Source of the DNA: Cavia porcellus
Taxonomy: Eukaryota > Chordata > Mammalia > Rodentia > Caviidae
DNA length: 64,000 nt
Reading direction: 5' to 3'
Assembly: GCF_034190915.1 (NCBI RefSeq)
Contig: NW_026947485.1
Span: forward strand, 52,205,337 to 52,269,336
The notes beneath the pieces are model-generated. The model made no database searches and was not told the origin of the DNA. It saw only the letters and a list, made by a program, of their open reading frames with translations. The stretch's first letter is position 1, and every line of letters starts with the position of its first letter. Shown piece by piece: positions 59,435 through 64,000 of the stretch. The translations under genes and the position numbers were made by a program.

Positions 59435-59466
59435 TATATATATATACACACACACACACACATATA
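59399..59466. repeat. (CA)n-(TA)n-(CA)n microsatellite
   Basis: 17 CA units, a short TA run, then further CA units. It probably grew from the SINE tail. The Cys/Val-rich antisense frame across it is an artefact. Confidence 0.97.
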
Positions 59467-60409
59467 CAAGCAATACATTTAGGTCAAAAGGAAACTTACA
59501 TGTTAAAATCAAAGGATGAAAAATAATGTTTCATGCAATGAAAACCATAAAAAAGCAGATGTAGCTATCCTAAGTGCAAAGCAGATTTCATGCCAAGACT
59601 AATCAGAAGAGACAAAGAAGGTCAGTGCATTTTAGTTAAGAAAACAATTCAACAGGAAGAGATAACTATTTGAACTTAACTACCAAATACTGGAATTCCC
59701 AACTTCATTAAACAAATAGTAACAGACAAAAAATTCAAATGCAGTGGAGAAATTTGCCTCAAAAGGGCAGTTAAATTAGACTAAAAATGAACAAAGAAAT
59801 ATCAGAGTTGAATCAAACCTTCAAACAAATGAACTTAATAGATATCCAAAGAGTGTTTAATCTACAAAGAACAGCATGCACATTGTTCTCTGCAGCACAC
59901 AGACTTTCTCCAGAATAAAGCACACACTATCCATAAAGCATTCTTATGTAAATTAAATGATTGAAATATCTCATATATATTATTAGATTGTAGTTCTGTA
60001 AAACTAGAAATCAATGGCAAAAGATATCACAGAAAATAAACAAACACAAGGATATTAATACCCCAAATGAACAATCAATGGATAACAGATGAAATTAAAG
60101 GTTCGATAGTTCATACCATCAAACAATAATGCCAGTATGATATACCAGTCCCTACAAAAACACAATGAAAGCAATATGAAAATGTACGTTTATAGTAGTG
60201 AGTTCTTTTCAGAAAAGCAGAGCAAACATAAATAAATAAACTAATTAGGCACTTCAAATTCCTAGAAAAACAAAAATAATCCAAACTAATAATTCAAACT
60301 AGTAATCCAAAGGTAGTAGAAAGAAGGAAATTATAAAGGTCACAACTAAAGTTAATGAAATTGAAAATAAACAATACAAAGAATGAATGAGCTAAAGACT
60401 TGGTTATTG

Positions 60410-60955
60410 GCATGATTAATACATTCACAATGGAGATATAATTCGAATGTCTCACTGCCAGGCAGTTCTGATTTGAATCCAGTTGTTCCCACTGGTTTAA
60501 ACCACCAGTAGTAAATGCATGACTTCCCTTTAGGAAGCTTGTATCACTTCTTAGGGGTATTTGCTTACAATAATGCAAAGAAACATGTTAATTTAGCAGA
60601 TCAGATGTCATCATATTATACTTTCTTAATGAAAACATTAAAATGGTATCTAAGGTATACAGCAGTTATAAATGCATATTATATACACCAGCAATGGGGT
60701 ACTTGTAAGATTCCCAAACTAAAATTTATGAAATGAATTAATAATAAATAAATTTTTAGTTTTATGAAATAAATGAATTTATTTATTATTATAATTTTAA
60801 TTAGTGTAAATAACATTAATTAATATTTATAGGTAATAACTATTCAAATCCAAACAACTAACTAATTAATTCCATTTGTACTACCAGTGATAAAAGTTGC
60901 CCAGTGAATCAGTCATAAAAATACCACTGGTAGTCCAAGCTGACGGGACTATATT
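60410..60955. mobile_element. Unclassified ~550-bp insertion in L1 copy D
   Basis: L1 homology stops after 'gctaaagacttggttattgg' (60392-60411) and resumes at 'aacaaaatagacaaacc' (60957), where these are adjacent in other L1s. The intervening DNA has related sequences near its ends: 'actggtttaaaccaccagta' at about 60491-60510, and 'taccactggtag' at 60921-60932. It also has an AT-rich palindrome at 60740-60795. I do not recognise the family. It could be a small DNA transposon, an old SINE/LTR piece, or filler. Confidence 0.45.
60740..60795. repeat. AT-rich inverted repeat
   Basis: 'aataataaataaatt' at about 60742-60756 faces 'aatttatttattatt' at about 60776-60790, separated by about 20 nt, and could form a cruciform. 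Confidence 0.6.
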
Positions 60956-63640
60956 AAACAAAATAGACAAACCTTTACTGTGCATCTTTTTATTACCAAA
61001 ATAAGGAAAGAAAAGACATATTCACATTGTTACAAATGAAAAAGATGAAATCACAACAGATTCTGCCAAAATCAAGGAGATCACTGTAACTACGTTGAGA
61101 GCCTGTACTCTAATAAAACAGAAAATTCAGAAGAAATGGATAAATTCCAACATACATATGAACTACAAAAGCTAAACCAAGAAGACATAAAATTCTTGAG
61201 TAATTCAATATTAGTCAGTGAAACTGAAGCAATCATAAAAATATGAATTAAAAAATATACAGATTCTGATGGATTCACTTCCGAATTGTATAAGAAATTT
61301 ACAGACAATCCAACAACAATACCTCTCAAAGACTTTAATGAAATCTAAAGGGAAGCAGTACTCCCAAAATCATCCTGAGAAGCAAGCAATATCCTGATTC
61401 CAAAACCAGAAAGAGGCTAAATTAAAAAAGAGAACTGCAGACTAATCTCTTCGATGAGGATAGATGCAGACATCTTCAATAAGGTACAGCCAAACAGAAT
61501 GCAACAAGTCAAAAAGTTCATACATTATGTCCAAGTAGAATTCATCTCAGAATAGAGGGATGATTCAAAATGTGCCATTCAATAATTATAGTGTACCCCA
61601 GAAAAAGAGAAAGGACAAAAGTCACATGATTATTTTAATAGACTCAGAAAAATATTTGACAAAAATCTAACATCTATGCAGAATGAAAATCCTGAATAAA
61701 GCAGATATAGAAGGTCTTTGTCTCAGTCTGACAAAAAACCATCTATGATAAACCAACATCCAACTTAATACTTAATGGAAAGAAGTTAAAATTTTTTTAT
61801 TTTAAAATAAAAATTAAGACAAAAATACATGTTTTAATACTCTTGTTCAATATAATTCTTGACACATTAGTCATAGCAGTTAGATGAGAGAGAGAAATAA
61901 AAGGGGTATGGATAGGAAAGGAAGAAGGTAAATTGTGGTGATTTGCAGATGACATGATCCTCTACATAGAAGATCCCAAAAATTCCACCAAGAGACTTCT
62001 ATAATTAATGACCAAATTCAGTTAAACAGGATACAAAGATAATACTCTAAAATCAATAGCATTCCTGTACACAAATAAGAGACTCACCAAGAGAGAAATA
62101 ATACTTTTACAATAGAATCAGAAACAAATCAAATACTTAAAAATCAATATTACCAAGATACAAAATGAAAAACCTCTACAATGAAAGGTATAGTATGCTG
62201 AAAAAAGATATTCCCTGTTTCTGGATAGGCAGAACCAATATGGTCAAAATAGCTATATGTATTTCCAAACTTGTAATACAAATTTGATACAACCCCAGTC
62301 AAAATACCAATAACATTTCTCACAAGATTATAGAAGGCAATCCTAAAACTCATATGGAACCAGAAGAGACCTAGCAATTCTGAGCAATAAGAGCAAAGCA
62401 GGAATCATCATAATCCTGAGTTTCAAGTTATACGGCAAAGTAATGTGATAAAAAACAACATAGTATTGATCAGAAACAGACTTGTGAATCAATCAAAAAG
62501 AGAACTCAGAGACAACTCCAGGATCACTTAGTTACCTTGTCTTTTTGACAAAAGGGTCAGATGTTTCCTCTGGAGCAAGAAATTCTCTTTAATAAATGGT
62601 ACTAGGAAAACTAGCTGTCCACATGCCAAAGTTGAACTTATATCTCACCATGCACTAAACTAAAATTGAAACTCATCAAATATCTAAATATTAAAGCAGA
62701 AACACTTAATTTGCTGGAAGCCAAAATAGGTAAAATTCCTGAAGACACACGTAAGCGAAGATTTTCTGAGGACAAACCTCCTTGCATAAGAAACAGTGCC
62801 AAGAATCATCCAATGCAATCACAGTAAGTTAAGAAGCTTCTGTGCAGCAAAGGAGATTACAACATAGTGAATAGACAGCCTAAAGGATGGGGAAAAAAAG
62901 AACTGTGCTAGCTACTCTGAAAGGATTAATATTTGAAGAGCTCAAAACAAATTAGACATCCCATAGTTAAACACGCCATTAAAATCTGAGGCTCTGAAAT
63001 GAATAGACATATCTCACAAGAAGTGACCAATAAATACATACAAATGCTCAGCATCTCAAGCCACTCAAGAAATACAAACTAAAACAACTCCGAGATTACA
63101 TCTCATTCCAGAAAGGATAGTTACCATCAAGAAATCAACTAGTAGCAATTGCTGCAGGCCATGTGGTGGAAAAGAAATCTTTCTTTATTGTTGATGAGAG
63201 GACAAACTACTCACAACCATGGAACTCAGTATGGAGATTCATCAAAAAATTAAAAATAGAAATTCCATTTGATCCAGATATTCTGCTTCTAGTTATGTAC
63301 CTTGTGGTATAATGAAGACATTACACCACAATGATGTATGCATACACATGTTTATAGCAGCAATTCATAATATCTAAACCTTGGAAACAGCCCATATGTT
63401 CATTAACAGATGAATGGATAAACAAAGTATATTTATACACAACAGAATACTGGTTTGCCAGGATAATCTTGAATCGCTTGAAGGAAAATGGATGTACCCT
63501 GAGATCATAATGTTAGGTGAGATAAATCAGACATATAAGCATAAATATCACATAATCTCTTATATAAGAAACTCAATGTATAAATAAAGTACAAAATAAG
63601 AGTGACAACAGAGAAAAAAGTTACTGTAGTCCAGCATGGA

Positions 63641-64000
63641 GAATATGTCAGAAAGTGTACCCTGATTTAGTGCAATTGTTTTACATATTTTTATGTTTCT
63701 TGACATGTTAATCTGGCTTTTAATGAATATGCATGATCATTAACATTATAAAGACATATAAAATAAATAAATGAACCTGATTATGGCAAAAAAAGAGAGG
63801 AAAATGGAAGGGGAAATAAAAGTGGAATTGAAATGTGTTGTGTACATGTACCAATTTGTAATATTCAATGTGTTCATTACCTACTTTAAATATGTACTCA
63901 TAAAAATAAAAAATGTAACAAATAAAAAGTAAAAATTTAATCATTATACCGTCTTAACACAAGCATAAAAATGGTGATGAGAAAAGTAGAAAATTTAAAA
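63641..64000. other. No recognisable feature
   Basis: AT-rich sequence downstream of L1 copy D. It may still be diverged L1 3' UTR, but nothing supports a boundary. Confidence 0.35.

Larger units (their letters stand above)
59203..63500 (+). pseudogene. L1 ORF2 pseudogene, copy D (endonuclease + RT)
   Basis: The ORF2 start is visible: 'atgacaggaataaatcaa' at 59203, but a stop follows at codon 7. The endonuclease part can be followed in pieces: the region before the ID SINE, then 'gatgtagctatcctaagtgc' (59559) and 'caattcaacaggaagagata' (59646). The RT part has 'gattctgatggattcact' (61262, the S-x-G-P-D-G-F region). The catalytic FADD is still encoded by 'tttgcagatgac' at 61941-61952, followed by MILYIED. 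The C-terminal part is at 62580-63480. Many stops and frameshifts. With insertions removed it is about 3.65 kb, close to the usual 3.8 kb. Confidence 0.75.
59095..63640 (+). mobile_element. Old L1 copy D, near full-length ORF2
   Basis: This is the inter-ORF region (59095-59202), then ORF2 to about 63500 and a short remaining 3' sequence. It is more diverged than copies A and C. Interrupted by an ID SINE (59335) and by a ~550-bp unclassified insertion (about 60410-60955). No modular 3' UTR follows, so it belongs to an older L1 lineage. Confidence 0.75.

Overview
The window looks like repeat-dense, gene-free intergenic or intronic DNA from a mammal, most likely a rodent outside the mouse/rat group. 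It is AT-rich and poor in CpG. It holds several tRNA-derived ID-type SINEs, one B1 and one apparent B1-dID fusion SINE, MaLR LTRs of the MT/ORR1 type, and L1 elements in several stages of decay. I saw no B2 or B4 SINEs, which are abundant in mouse and rat. I cannot name the species. I found no functional protein-coding gene, no RNA gene other than SINEs, and no CpG island.

Layout: 1-5.7 kb is mostly unique AT-rich sequence with one old MaLR LTR. 5.7-7.3 kb has LTR-like sequence around a solo L1 3' tail. 8.7-12.8 kb has a decayed MaLR provirus plus MIR and L2 fossils. 12.8-23 kb is mostly unique, with an MLT1-type LTR, two ID-like SINEs, a B1-dID and microsatellites. 23.6-30.9 kb has old L1 scraps, a solo MaLR LTR with an intact 5-bp target duplication, and a 4-kb L1. 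30.96-33.30 kb is a Tigger DNA transposon carrying a broken transposase. 35.4-39.6 kb is an L1-type element with a 5' UTR and ORF1 but no ORF2; its 3' UTR is interrupted by an antisense L1 tail, which itself holds a compact chimeric retroposon. 39.6-46.9 kb has several LTRs (one CpG-rich ERVL-like solo LTR), a B1 and IDs. 51.6-63.6 kb is an L1-on-L1 nest with a second solo MaLR LTR.

Nothing here acts as a pathway; the information is the order of transposition. The best candidate for something undescribed is the element at 38264-39002 on the minus strand. It has a GC-rich head of about 3.3 tandem ~90-bp monomers, a unique middle, an L1 3'-UTR-like tail, poly(A), and a perfect 12-bp target-site duplication. 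In plan it resembles the primate SVA/LAVA composites. Also notable are the ORF2-less (HAL1-like) L1 that surrounds it and the tandem ~145-150-bp module that makes up the 3' UTR of every younger L1 here. All family assignments are by eye from remembered consensus features and need a RepeatMasker/Dfam run.
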